DNA from: an uncultured Acidobacteriia bacterium
GTDB taxonomy: Bacteria > Acidobacteriota > Terriglobia > Bryobacterales > Bryobacteraceae
Length of the DNA: 64,000 nucleotides
NCBI GenBank assembly: GCA_903909435.1
Contig: CAIVVT010000149.1
Location: 62,001-126,000 of the forward strand
Direction: 5' to 3'
Part shown: positions 17,301 through 24,749 of the stretch, one piece after another
Position numbering within the stretch: the stretch's first letter is position 1
Layout of the letters: each line of letters begins with the position of its first letter
Program-made: the position numbers and the translations under genes
The notes under the pieces: model-generated
Told to the model about the DNA's origin: nothing
Databases searched by the model: none
The model's input: the letters and a program-made list of their open reading frames with translations, nothing else

Positions 17301-17757
17301 ACCCGATCCGTTTCGAGGCATGTTCCGCCTGCTCCAGGGTTGCCGCGGGATGCTCGGTTCCGGGCAGGACCGGGACACCGGCCGTGTTGGCTAGTCGCCT
17401 GGCCGCGGTTTTGTCGCCGAGGGTCTCGAGGATCGCAGCATCCGGCCCGACGAAGGTGATGCCGGCATCCTCGCAAGCGCGCGGCAGGGACGGGTTCTCA
17501 GACAGGAACCCGTAGCCTGGATGGATCAGATCCACTTCCTTTTCTCGTGCTAATGCGACAATTCCGGCGACGTCCAGGTAGGCTTGAACGGGACCGAGTC
17601 CCGCACCGATCAGATAGGCTTCGTCGGCCTTGAAACGGTGTAGGCTAAGTCGGTCCTCCTGGCTGTAGATCGCGACGGTCTTGAGTCCAAGTTCATTCGC
17701 CGCGCGGAAGATTCGGATGGCGATTTCGCCTCTGTTGAGTGCAAGCAACTTCTGCAT
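14308..17757 (-). CDS. pyc: Pyruvate carboxylase
   Basis: This 1149-residue biotin enzyme carboxylates pyruvate to oxaloacetate, refilling the TCA cycle. The order is biotin carboxylase (about 1-450: NRGEIAIRIFRAANELG at the start, AFGGGGRGMRI, EVNPRVQVEHTVTEEVTG), carboxyltransferase (about 530-800: RDAHQSLMATRMRTWDM, FHTHDTSG), the PYC/OADA linker, and the C-terminal biotinyl domain with the biotinylated Lys1112 in EAMKM. Length equals that of standard single-chain Pyc. The start is the ATG at 17757; the frame stays open to 18624, but that extension only runs antisense to the DUF4097 gene. Pyc is divergent from that gene, with 81 bases between start codons. Confidence 0.97.
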   Translation of the reverse strand: MQKLLALNRGEIAIRIFRAANELGLKTVAIYSQEDRLSLHRFKADEAYLIGAGLGPVQAYLDVAGIVALAREKEVDLIHPGYGFLSENPSLPRACEDAGITFVGPDAAILETLGDKTAARRLANTAGVPVLPGTEHPAATLEQAEHASKRIGFPLILKAAFGGGGRGMRIVATRDELADRYREASAEAQAAFGNGAVFLERYVARARHVEVQVLADRHGHLVHLWERDCSVQRRHQKVVEVAPAIGLDPRIRTALCEAAVKLARAANYVSAGTVEFLVDVDAGEWFFIEVNPRVQVEHTVTEEVTGIDIVRAQIQVAQGFDLHGAEMAVPQQEHIEVRGAALQCRVTTEDPSNGFVPDYGKIQTYRSPAGFGIRLDGASAYGGAVITPYYDSLLVKVTARGNNMQQACQRMDRCLREFRIRGVKTNIPFLENVVENSDFRAGQVTTRFIETTPELFRFKAKQDRATRLLTYLGEIQVNGNPEMAGRTAPDRIREAKVPPHDSSIPPAGTRQLLDEFGPEGFAQWTLKQKRLLLTDTTLRDAHQSLMATRMRTWDMTRIASFVAHRMPGLYSLEMWGGATFDVSMRFLLEDPWVRLQKLRELVPNICFQMLLRASNAVGYTAYPDNAVRRFVDTAASSGIDIFRIFDSLNWLPNMKVAMDSVRRTKKVCEAAICYTGDIDDPKRDKYPLEYYVRMAKELERMGAHVLAIKDMAGLLKPYAAYRLVKALKSEVGLPIHFHTHDTSGVAAASILKASDAGVDVVDGAISSMSGSTSQPNLNSIVAALQHDRTRATGLDFDTLNRCSDYWETVRQNYAPFDTAPRSGTADVYVHEMPGGQYTNLREQAENMGLGSKWPEIARMYADVNHAFGDIVKVTPSSKVVGDMALFLIQHGMTVHEFERLPVTHALSIPNSVVEMLEGSLGEPEGGWPKQIARVILRGGKPKRGRPGARLAAIDFAAVRALVEKKTGQKPSDNDLVSYVMYPDVFLKFARARAAYGDLTVLPSPAFFYGLKQGDEVALELEPGKTLVVKFLTIGDPHHDGSRTVFFELNGQPREVNVRDRKLKVETRSNPKADPAKPGQVGAPIPGAITSIAVELNQEVKPGDKLLVMEAMKMQTTVYSPIGGRIVERLAHVGQTVEPKDLLLSIEAAG

Positions 17758-17838
17758 CGTGTTCAATAAGGTAACACGCGTTTTTGCCGGAACGACAGGC
17801 GGGGGAATATCGTATAACCAAGCTGAACAGAGGTATTT

Positions 17839-18774
17839 ATGCGTCGATCCACACCGCTTGCTCTCTTTTTCCTGCCCCTGGTTCTCGCCGCCGGTGGCTG
17901 CGAGTTCGATCCGAGCGATTGGGGCGACTCGAATCGCTACCGGGAAGACTTCTCTTACGACTTCAAACTGGCGCAAGGCGGCAGGCTCGAAGTGGAGAGC
18001 TTTAACGGCTCGATTGAGGTTGTCGGATGGGACAGCGATTCGGTCCAGGTGCGCGGAACGAAATCCGCGTCGCGGCAGGAGGTGGTTAGGGACTTGAGCA
18101 TCGATGCCGCGGGCGATCCCGGTGTAGTGCGTCTGCGGGTCTCCCGCCCGGTGCCGAATTGCCGTTGTGGCGTGAGTTTCAGCATCAAAGTCCCACGCAA
18201 AACGCGCATCGAGCGGGCGGATACTTCCAACGCCAGCGTACGCATCGAGAGCATCGAAGCCTCGGCGCACGTGAAGACCTCCAACGGCAGCATCAAGATC
18301 TGGGATGTCAGCGGCGACCTGGAGGCAACTACCAGCAACGCCAGCATCGAAGCCGAGAAGTTGTCCGGATCGGCGGTGTTGCGCACCTCGAATGGCCGCA
18401 TCCACGGCGAAGGCATCCGCGGCGGCCTGGAAGCCAGGACCAGCAATTCGAGCATCGACGTGACGGTCAGCGAAGCCGACCCGGCCCGCCCGATTATCCT
18501 GAACTCTTCCAACGGCAGCATCACCTTGAACCTGTCCACATGGAAGGGCAACGAAGTCCGGGCCAACACTTCGAATTCGAGCATCAATCTGCGACTGCCA
18601 GAGAGCCTGAATGCGCGCGTCCACGCTACCACGTCAAACGGCAGCATCAACACCGACTACGAAGTGACCTCCTCGCACTTCAGCAAGACGCTGCTCGAGG
18701 GCAAGATCGGTAACGGCGGCCAGCTGCTCGACCTGCAAACGTCGAACGGCAGCATTCGGATTTCGAAGCGCTAA
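17839..18774 (+). CDS. DUF4097-type beta-repeat lipoprotein or exported protein
   Basis: The 311-residue product has an N-terminal export signal (LALFFLPLVLAAGGC) whose Cys21 may be a lipidation site, although the AGGC lipobox is imperfect. The body is a series of short beta-strands with the repeated core [ST]-[SF]-N-[GAS]-x-I: ten copies from about residue 52 to 308 (for example TSNGSIKI, TSNASIEA, TSNSSINL, TSNGSIRI). This pattern is that of the DUF4097 beta-solenoid-like family, known mostly as a putative adhesin or envelope-stress protein of unknown role. ATG at 17839 has AGAGG seven bases upstream. It is transcribed away from pyc and stands alone. Confidence 0.85.
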   Translation: MRRSTPLALFFLPLVLAAGGCEFDPSDWGDSNRYREDFSYDFKLAQGGRLEVESFNGSIEVVGWDSDSVQVRGTKSASRQEVVRDLSIDAAGDPGVVRLRVSRPVPNCRCGVSFSIKVPRKTRIERADTSNASVRIESIEASAHVKTSNGSIKIWDVSGDLEATTSNASIEAEKLSGSAVLRTSNGRIHGEGIRGGLEARTSNSSIDVTVSEADPARPIILNSSNGSITLNLSTWKGNEVRANTSNSSINLRLPESLNARVHATTSNGSINTDYEVTSSHFSKTLLEGKIGNGGQLLDLQTSNGSIRISKR

Positions 18775-18894
18775 GATGACCCCGCCTGAGTTGCGGACGA
18801 GTTCGCCGATGTGGAATTTTTGGTCTTGAGTGCACCGGACTAGCGGCGGCCCGATGGAAACGTGCGCATGGGTCTGTAAGAATAGACAGATCCT

Positions 18895-20139
18895 ATGGTC
18901 CTTCACGTCGATGAAACTCGACTCTCTCGAGTTGTTTTCGAGTACGCAGCCAAGATCGGTCAAGAGCAAGACACCGAGCTGATGTTGGCATTGATCGCCG
19001 ACATGGGACGGGACTTGCTAGGGGCCGACCGCTGCAGCATCTGGATGGTTGACCCGACTTCGGGCAGCCTCTGGACTTGCGTGGCGCAGGGTGTTGCCCC
19101 GCTACGCGTCCCGGCGGGTCACGGCCTGGTTGGGGCGTGTGCAGAGAGCAACAGCATCGTGCTGGTCAACAATGCGTTGGACGACCCGCGTCTCTCGCGC
19201 AGCACGGACAAGCAGACGGGTTACCACACACGCAGCGTACTGTGCATGCCCCTGCGGAACGGCTCGGGAAATGTCATAGGCGTTTTTCAAGCGCTCAACA
19301 AAGAGGGCGGGTTTAGCGCCGGAGACATCAATCTACTCAATCTGGCCTCATCTTATTCGGCGAGCGCGATCGAGACGCAGGCATTGCGCAAGGAAGCGGC
19401 ACAGGCCCAGTTGATGCGCCGGGAACTCGAGATCGCGCGGGACGTCCAGGAACGATTGTTCCCGGCTGTGCTCCCCCCCATTTCCGGCGTTGAGTACGCC
19501 TGCATCTGCGTGCCCGCCAAATTTGTAGGCGGAGACTACTACGACGTCATCCCGGTCCCGGGTGGACGAACGTGCATCACCCTGGGCGACGTCTCCGGCA
19601 AAGGAATCCCCGCCGCGGTTGTAATGGCGAGTGTTCAGGCTTCGATCCGCATCAACATGACACGCGGCGCGGACTCACTCTCGGCAGCTTTCACGGCTCT
19701 GAACCAAACGGTCTACTCCACCACCGCTCCCGAGCGTTACACTACGCTGTTCGCTGCTTTCCTTGAGCCGGGCGGGCGGAGGATGATCTACCTGAACGCG
19801 GGCCAGGCGGCCCCCATGCTGCTACGAAGTTCCGGCCGGATAGAGCGACTGGAAGCGTCGGGACCACCTGTCGGGTTGCTGCCGAGAGCGAAATTCGAGG
19901 AGCAATCTGTCGAACTCGCGACTGGCGATCTGCTGGTGGTATTCTCGGACGGCGTCAGTGAGGTGAACAACCCGGTGGGAGACATCTGGAACGAGGAGGA
20001 ACTAGAGCAGGTGGTGGCTGCTTGCGCTGGACTTTCCGCATGTGAGGCACATGCGAAGATCCTTGACGCCGTGCGGCGCTTCGCGGACGGCGCGGAGCCT
20101 TCCGACGACATAACGCTGGCAGTCTACAGGCCGGTCTAA
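18895..20139 (+). CDS. GAF-domain PP2C/SpoIIE-type serine phosphatase (RsbU-like)
   Basis: The 414-residue protein has a GAF sensor domain (about 25-165: DRCSIWMVDPTSGSLW, SVLCMPLRNGSGNVIGVFQALN) and a coiled linker. A PP2C-like phosphatase domain of the SpoIIE/RsbU class follows (about 185-412). Metal-binding aspartates are visible in FVGGDYYDV, TLGDVSGKG, VFSDGVSE and PSDDITL. Such enzymes usually dephosphorylate anti-anti-sigma proteins in partner-switching control. No RsbW/RsbV pair is next to it, so its partner is unknown. It is cytoplasmic: no signal or membrane segment. The next gene begins 4 bases after the stop, so the metallo-beta-lactamase-fold protein is probably its functional partner. 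Confidence 0.92.
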   Translation: MVLHVDETRLSRVVFEYAAKIGQEQDTELMLALIADMGRDLLGADRCSIWMVDPTSGSLWTCVAQGVAPLRVPAGHGLVGACAESNSIVLVNNALDDPRLSRSTDKQTGYHTRSVLCMPLRNGSGNVIGVFQALNKEGGFSAGDINLLNLASSYSASAIETQALRKEAAQAQLMRRELEIARDVQERLFPAVLPPISGVEYACICVPAKFVGGDYYDVIPVPGGRTCITLGDVSGKGIPAAVVMASVQASIRINMTRGADSLSAAFTALNQTVYSTTAPERYTTLFAAFLEPGGRRMIYLNAGQAAPMLLRSSGRIERLEASGPPVGLLPRAKFEEQSVELATGDLLVVFSDGVSEVNNPVGDIWNEEELEQVVAACAGLSACEAHAKILDAVRRFADGAEPSDDITLAVYRPV

Positions 20140-20143
20140 CGCC

Positions 20144-20977
20144 ATGGCACACACTCAATCATCGACCGGCATGAGTCTCAGGTTCCGCGGTGTCCGAGGT
20201 TCCATCCCGACAGCAAAGTCATGTAATCTGCGCTACGGCGGGAATACCACCTGTTTGGAAGTGCGCCTGACCGACGGACGCATCATCATCATCGACGCGG
20301 GCACCGGTATTCGCCAACTCGGGGTCGAGATGGAGTCGGCGGAGGCCCTCTCGCTGACGCTGCTGCTCACCCACTTTCACTGGGATCACATCCAAGGCAT
20401 TCCCTTCTTCACCCCGCTCTACGCCAAGCACAACCGGATTGACATCTACTCCCACCGGCCCGTCGCGGAAGCGCGCGAGATTCTGGAGGGCCAGATGTCT
20501 GCGCCACTCTTCCCTGTCCCGTTCGAGAATCTGATGGCGGTGCGCAACTTCCATTCCGCGGTCGAGCCGTTCGAGGTTGGTCCCGCGCGGGTGACCTCCT
20601 TCCCGCTGAATCACCCGCAGGGAGCCTCAGGTTATCGACTGGATTGCGGCGGACACTCGATCGTTCACGTGTGCGACCACGAACCTGGTAATGCGGTAGT
20701 GGACGACGGCATCCGGGGAGCAGTTGAGGGTGCAGACATACTGGTTTGCGACGCTCAGTATACGCCTGCGGAGTATGAGCGGCGAGCCGGCTGGGGCCAC
20801 GGGACCTGGGTGGATGCTGTGCGTCTGGCGAAGGGCGCTTCCGTGAAGAAACTAGTACTCACGCATCACGACCCGGACCACAACGACGAATTCGTGGATC
20901 AGATCCTCGCGCTCGCGGTTAAGGAGTTTCCCAACACCGTTGCCGCTGCCGAAGGTATGCTGTTGTCCCCGGATTAG
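20144..20977 (+). CDS. Metallo-beta-lactamase-fold hydrolase
   Basis: This 277-residue cytoplasmic protein has the metal-binding motif THFHWDH near residue 76, a downstream metal histidine near HPQGASGY, the aspartate in VCDAQYTP, and a late LTHHDPDHND. The N-terminal block RGVRGSIPTAKSCNLRYGG then NTTCLEV and DAGTGIRQLG is characteristic of a bacterial MBL subfamily related to class II cyclic-nucleotide phosphodiesterases. A nucleotide second-messenger substrate is therefore plausible, but not shown. ATG at 20144 lies 4 bases after the GAF/SpoIIE phosphatase stop, so translation is likely coupled. Confidence 0.88.
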   Translation: MAHTQSSTGMSLRFRGVRGSIPTAKSCNLRYGGNTTCLEVRLTDGRIIIIDAGTGIRQLGVEMESAEALSLTLLLTHFHWDHIQGIPFFTPLYAKHNRIDIYSHRPVAEAREILEGQMSAPLFPVPFENLMAVRNFHSAVEPFEVGPARVTSFPLNHPQGASGYRLDCGGHSIVHVCDHEPGNAVVDDGIRGAVEGADILVCDAQYTPAEYERRAGWGHGTWVDAVRLAKGASVKKLVLTHHDPDHNDEFVDQILALAVKEFPNTVAAAEGMLLSPD

Positions 20978-21062
20978 CGGTGGGGCTCGCGCCCCGTACC
21001 GAGTGCTGTAACTTCCTCGCGCAGCCGTTGAATCATCCGGGCTTTCGGCACAACATGGTTCA

Positions 21063-23726
21063 ATGAGCTCGAAAGCCTACGTACTGGCACTGACCCTTAC
21101 CCTCGTCACGGCACTACGTGCCGACCTACCCCCACTAATCGATCGCGAGCTGTTCTTCGGGGACCCTGAGATCTCCGGCGCGCAACTCTCTCCCGACGGC
21201 AAGTTCTTGACTTTCCTGAAACCATTCGATGGCACGCGGAACGTCTGGGTGAAGGGCACGGTCGAACCGTTTTCGGCGGCCAAGCCCTTGACCAATGAAA
21301 AGAAGCGGCCTATTCCCGCCTACTTCTGGAGCCGCGACAGCAAATACGTGCTCTATGTGCAGGATCAGGGAGGAGACGAGAACTACAACGTCTACGCCGT
21401 GAACCCGTCCGATGCGCCGCCGGCCGGCGCGCCGGTTCCGAAGGCGCGGAACATCACCGACGCCAAAGGCGTACGGGCGGAGATCTTCGCGGTTCCAGAG
21501 AGCGATCCGGACCTGCTCTATGTTGGCCTCAACGACCGCGACAAGGCGTGGCACGATTTGTACAAGGTCAAAATCTCGACCGGCGAGAAGACCCTGCTCA
21601 GAAAGAACTCGGACCGGATCTCCGGCTGGGTGTTCGACACCAAGGACACCCTCCGCCTAGCCGTCCGTTCGGCCGAAAACGGCGACACGGAGTTTCTGCG
21701 CGTGGATTCCGACGGCTTTAAGCTGATCTACTCGTGCGGCGTTTTCGAATCGTGCGCGCCGGTGCAGTTTGAAAAGACTGATAAGCAGGTTTACCTGATC
21801 ACGAATAAGGGCGAGGATGTCGATCTGATTTCTCTCGCGCTGATGGACCCCGCGACGGGCACGACGAGCATTGTCGAATCGGATCCGCTGAAGCGCGTGG
21901 ACCTCGGCGACGCGAAGTTCTCCCAACGCACGCATGAACTACTCTCCACTGTCTACACGGACGCAAAGGATCGCATCTACTGGAAGAACAAGGCCTGGGA
22001 ATCGGACTATAAACTCCTGCAGTCAAGTCTGCCGGGCAAGGAGATCGCCTTCGGCTCTTCGAACAAGGACGAGACCCTGTTCGTTATTTCGGCCAACAGC
22101 GACACCGAGCCGGGCGAGACATACCTATTCGACCGTAAGACCAAGAAGCTGGAGTTGCAGTATCGCATTCGAGAGAAGCTCGACCGCGCGGCCCTGGCGC
22201 ACATGAAGCCGGTCAGCTACAAGTCGTCAGACGGCCTGGAGATACCCGCCTATCTCACTCTGCCCAAAGGCATGCCGGAAAAGAACCTGCCCCTGGTGGT
22301 CTTCCCGCACGGCGGTCCATGGGGACGCGACAACTGGGGGTATAGCCGGTACGCGCAGTTCCTCGCCAATCGCGGCTACACCGTCCTGCAGATGAACTTC
22401 CGCGGCTCGACAGGATATGGCAAGAAGTTCCTAAATGCCGGCAACCTCGAATGGGGCCAGAAGATGCAGGATGATATCACCTGGGGTGTGAAGTACCTGG
22501 CGGCCGAAGGCATCGTGGACCCCAAGCGCGTGGGCATCATGGGCGGCAGTTACGGCGGCTACGCCACGCTGGCCGGCGTCGCCTTTACGCCCGATGTTTA
22601 CGCTGCTGCGGTGTCGATCGTGGGGCCGTCGAACCTGATCACACTGCTCGACTCGATCCCACCGTATTGGGAAGCGGCGCGCGTGGTTTTCTACAAGCGC
22701 ATGGGCGATCCGAAAACTCCCGCCGGCAAAGCCCAATTGGAACGTCAGTCGCCGCTGAACTCGGCGAGCAGGATCAAGACGCCGCTGCTGGTCGCCCAAG
22801 GGGCCAACGACCCGCGCGTGAACAAGGCCGAATCAGACCAGATCGTGATCGCATTGCGGGACCGCGGTTTCCCGGTCGGCTATATCGTCGCACCCGACGA
22901 AGGCCACGGCTTCGCGCGCCCGGTGAACAACACGGCGCTGTTCGCGGCAGCCGAGAAGTTCCTGGCCCAGTATCTGGATGGGCGATACCAGGAAGGCGCG
23001 ACACCCGAAGTAGCGGCACGCTTGAAGGAGATCACGGTCGATCCCAAAACGGTCGTGCTCGCCAAGAAGGTGGACCCGAATTCGGTCGGCGTGCCCAAGC
23101 CGGCGAAGAGCCTGAAGGCGGGCGTCACCAAATTCAAAGCCACGCTACAGATGGGGCCTCAGACCATCAACCTGGCGATTGCCACGGAGATAAAGGAAGA
23201 TGGCGTCCAGTGGGTGATCGTGGACAACATGACGACGCCCATGGGCACCGCCACCGACACTACGTCGCTCGAAAAGGGCAGCCTGCTGTTCGTCAAGCGC
23301 AAAGTCGTGCAGGGGCCAACCGCCATCGAACTCGCGTACGCCAACAAGCGAATCACCGGCTCGATGAAGACCGGCGCCCAGGACCGTCCGGTGAACGTTG
23401 AATTGGGCGGGCCTCTGTTTGGCGAGGGAGCGGGCGGCATGCAGGTGCTCGCCACCTTGCCCCTCGACCAGGGCTACAAGACGGCGTTCCGCAACTTCGA
23501 CTTGCAGAAGAGCAAAGAAAAGCTGATGCAGCTCGAGGTGACCGGCAGCGAGAAAGTCACCGTGCCGGCGGGCGAGTTCGATGCGTTCAAAGTCGAAATC
23601 ACACCCTCCGACGGCAGCGCCGGAAAGGCCACCCTCTGGGTGGCGAAGGCCGATCGACAGGTGGTGAAGGTGGCCGCAGTGATGCCCGAGATGGGCGGGG
23701 CGACGATGACGTTGGAACTCGAGTAG
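21063..23726 (+). CDS. Exported S9-family (prolyl oligopeptidase-like) peptidase with extra C-terminal domain
   Basis: This 887-residue protein has a signal peptide (YVLALTLTLVTALRA), a beta-propeller region (about 30-380) and an alpha/beta-hydrolase domain. The triad is Ser496 in MGGSYGGYAT, Asp583 in GANDPRVN and His615 in DEGHGF, as in dipeptidyl or acylaminoacyl peptidases. The peptidase ends at about residue 650. The remaining 235 residues form a separate beta-rich module (from about 685, VTKFKATLQMGPQTINLAI) with motifs such as VTVPAGEFDAFKVEI and LWVAKADRQVVKV, which resemble DUF3108-type domains that track a measured envelope ligand. This fusion is unusual. The gene stands alone, 85 bases after the MBL gene and convergent with the homoserine dehydrogenase gene. 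Confidence 0.9.
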   Translation: MSSKAYVLALTLTLVTALRADLPPLIDRELFFGDPEISGAQLSPDGKFLTFLKPFDGTRNVWVKGTVEPFSAAKPLTNEKKRPIPAYFWSRDSKYVLYVQDQGGDENYNVYAVNPSDAPPAGAPVPKARNITDAKGVRAEIFAVPESDPDLLYVGLNDRDKAWHDLYKVKISTGEKTLLRKNSDRISGWVFDTKDTLRLAVRSAENGDTEFLRVDSDGFKLIYSCGVFESCAPVQFEKTDKQVYLITNKGEDVDLISLALMDPATGTTSIVESDPLKRVDLGDAKFSQRTHELLSTVYTDAKDRIYWKNKAWESDYKLLQSSLPGKEIAFGSSNKDETLFVISANSDTEPGETYLFDRKTKKLELQYRIREKLDRAALAHMKPVSYKSSDGLEIPAYLTLPKGMPEKNLPLVVFPHGGPWGRDNWGYSRYAQFLANRGYTVLQMNFRGSTGYGKKFLNAGNLEWGQKMQDDITWGVKYLAAEGIVDPKRVGIMGGSYGGYATLAGVAFTPDVYAAAVSIVGPSNLITLLDSIPPYWEAARVVFYKRMGDPKTPAGKAQLERQSPLNSASRIKTPLLVAQGANDPRVNKAESDQIVIALRDRGFPVGYIVAPDEGHGFARPVNNTALFAAAEKFLAQYLDGRYQEGATPEVAARLKEITVDPKTVVLAKKVDPNSVGVPKPAKSLKAGVTKFKATLQMGPQTINLAIATEIKEDGVQWVIVDNMTTPMGTATDTTSLEKGSLLFVKRKVVQGPTAIELAYANKRITGSMKTGAQDRPVNVELGGPLFGEGAGGMQVLATLPLDQGYKTAFRNFDLQKSKEKLMQLEVTGSEKVTVPAGEFDAFKVEITPSDGSAGKATLWVAKADRQVVKVAAVMPEMGGATMTLELE

Positions 23727-23786
23727 GCGCGCCCGGGTGAATGCGGGGCGGACTGCAACCAACTCGTTCCGGTGCGCCCCAACACC

Positions 23787-24749
23787 TCAGATACTCTTGA
23801 CGATATCCACCAGGTCGGAAAAGAGCCCGTAGGCGGTTTGGTCGAGGCCCGGCTTGAGCGTGAAAACGCCGACATCGCCCATCAAGTCGGTGTGCAGCAC
23901 GAGCAGGTTCGAGGTCCCGCGGCAAGCGGCTAGGATGTCGTCCTTGTCCAGCACTTCGGCCCGCACGCGGAGTTTCACACCCTGCGGCGTCCTGCGAGCA
24001 CGGCTCAACAGCGTGACGGACTTGCCCTTGCTCTCCAGCTCCGCCAGTCTCTCCGGAGTCAGGCGGCCGATGCCTTTGCGCTCCACTTGCTGCGGAGTCG
24101 TCTCGGCATTCATCAGGACGTTCGCCAGGGCGGCAGCTTTGCAGGCCGAGTCCCAGCCCTCAATGTCGAACCAGGGATCGGCCTCGGTGACGCCCAGTCG
24201 ACGAGCTTCGCCGATGCCTTCTTCGAGCGACAGGCCCGTGCGCATTGCCTCCAGAATCACCTTACTGGTAGAGTTCAGCGCGCCCGAGAAGCCCAGGATT
24301 TCGACGCCTGGAAGGTTGTTCTGGACCAGGTTGAATACCGGCGTGCCGTCCATGGTCACAGCCTCGAAGCGGAACTGGACGCCGGCGGTGATGGCCTCGC
24401 GCCTCAGCGTTGAGTAGGCGAAGGCGATGGGTCCCTTGTTGGCCGTGACGACGTGCATCCCGCGCGCAAAAGCCGCGCGGATGTGCGAGATGGCCGGCTC
24501 GCCGGACTCGGGATTCAGCGGCGTCAATTCAACCGCGACTTCGGCGCGGGCCTTGTCCAGAAACTCCTCGATGGACGCTGCGGGCGCGCCGAAAACCGGT
24601 TCAGGCGGCAGCCCCTTCGAGTTGTAAGCCGTGCCGTGACGGGCGGTGTGAATGGCGACGATTCGCGACGGGTAGGTCGATTGCTTGCGCTCCATCAGGC
24701 GCGCAAAAGCCTGGCCCACATTGCCGTAACCGATGAGTGCTAGTTTCAA
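23787..24749 (-). CDS. hom: Homoserine dehydrogenase (short form without ACT domain)
   Basis: The 320-residue protein has an N-terminal NAD(P)-binding fold (LALIGYGNVGQAFARL, residues 4-19), VVTANKGPIAFAYSTL near 105-120 and the catalytic-domain block GVTEADPWFDIEGWDSACKA. These match homoserine dehydrogenase, which reduces aspartate semialdehyde to homoserine on the path to threonine and methionine. The regulatory ACT domain of the long enzymes is missing, as in several archaeal and bacterial short forms. It starts with a TTG that overlaps the TGA of the upstream DUF4139 gene (TTGA), with GGAGAA upstream, so translation is coupled to that unrelated-looking protein. A related semialdehyde-type oxidoreductase cannot be fully excluded. 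Confidence 0.85.
   Translation of the reverse strand: MKLALIGYGNVGQAFARLMERKQSTYPSRIVAIHTARHGTAYNSKGLPPEPVFGAPAASIEEFLDKARAEVAVELTPLNPESGEPAISHIRAAFARGMHVVTANKGPIAFAYSTLRREAITAGVQFRFEAVTMDGTPVFNLVQNNLPGVEILGFSGALNSTSKVILEAMRTGLSLEEGIGEARRLGVTEADPWFDIEGWDSACKAAALANVLMNAETTPQQVERKGIGRLTPERLAELESKGKSVTLLSRARRTPQGVKLRVRAEVLDKDDILAACRGTSNLLVLHTDLMGDVGVFTLKPGLDQTAYGLFSDLVDIVKSI

Noticed and set aside
17758-18624. N-terminal extension of the pyc reading frame by almost 290 residues
   Set aside because: It only runs antisense to the DUF4097 gene; the standard biotin-carboxylase N terminus (MQKLLALNRGEIAIR) begins at the ATG at 17757.
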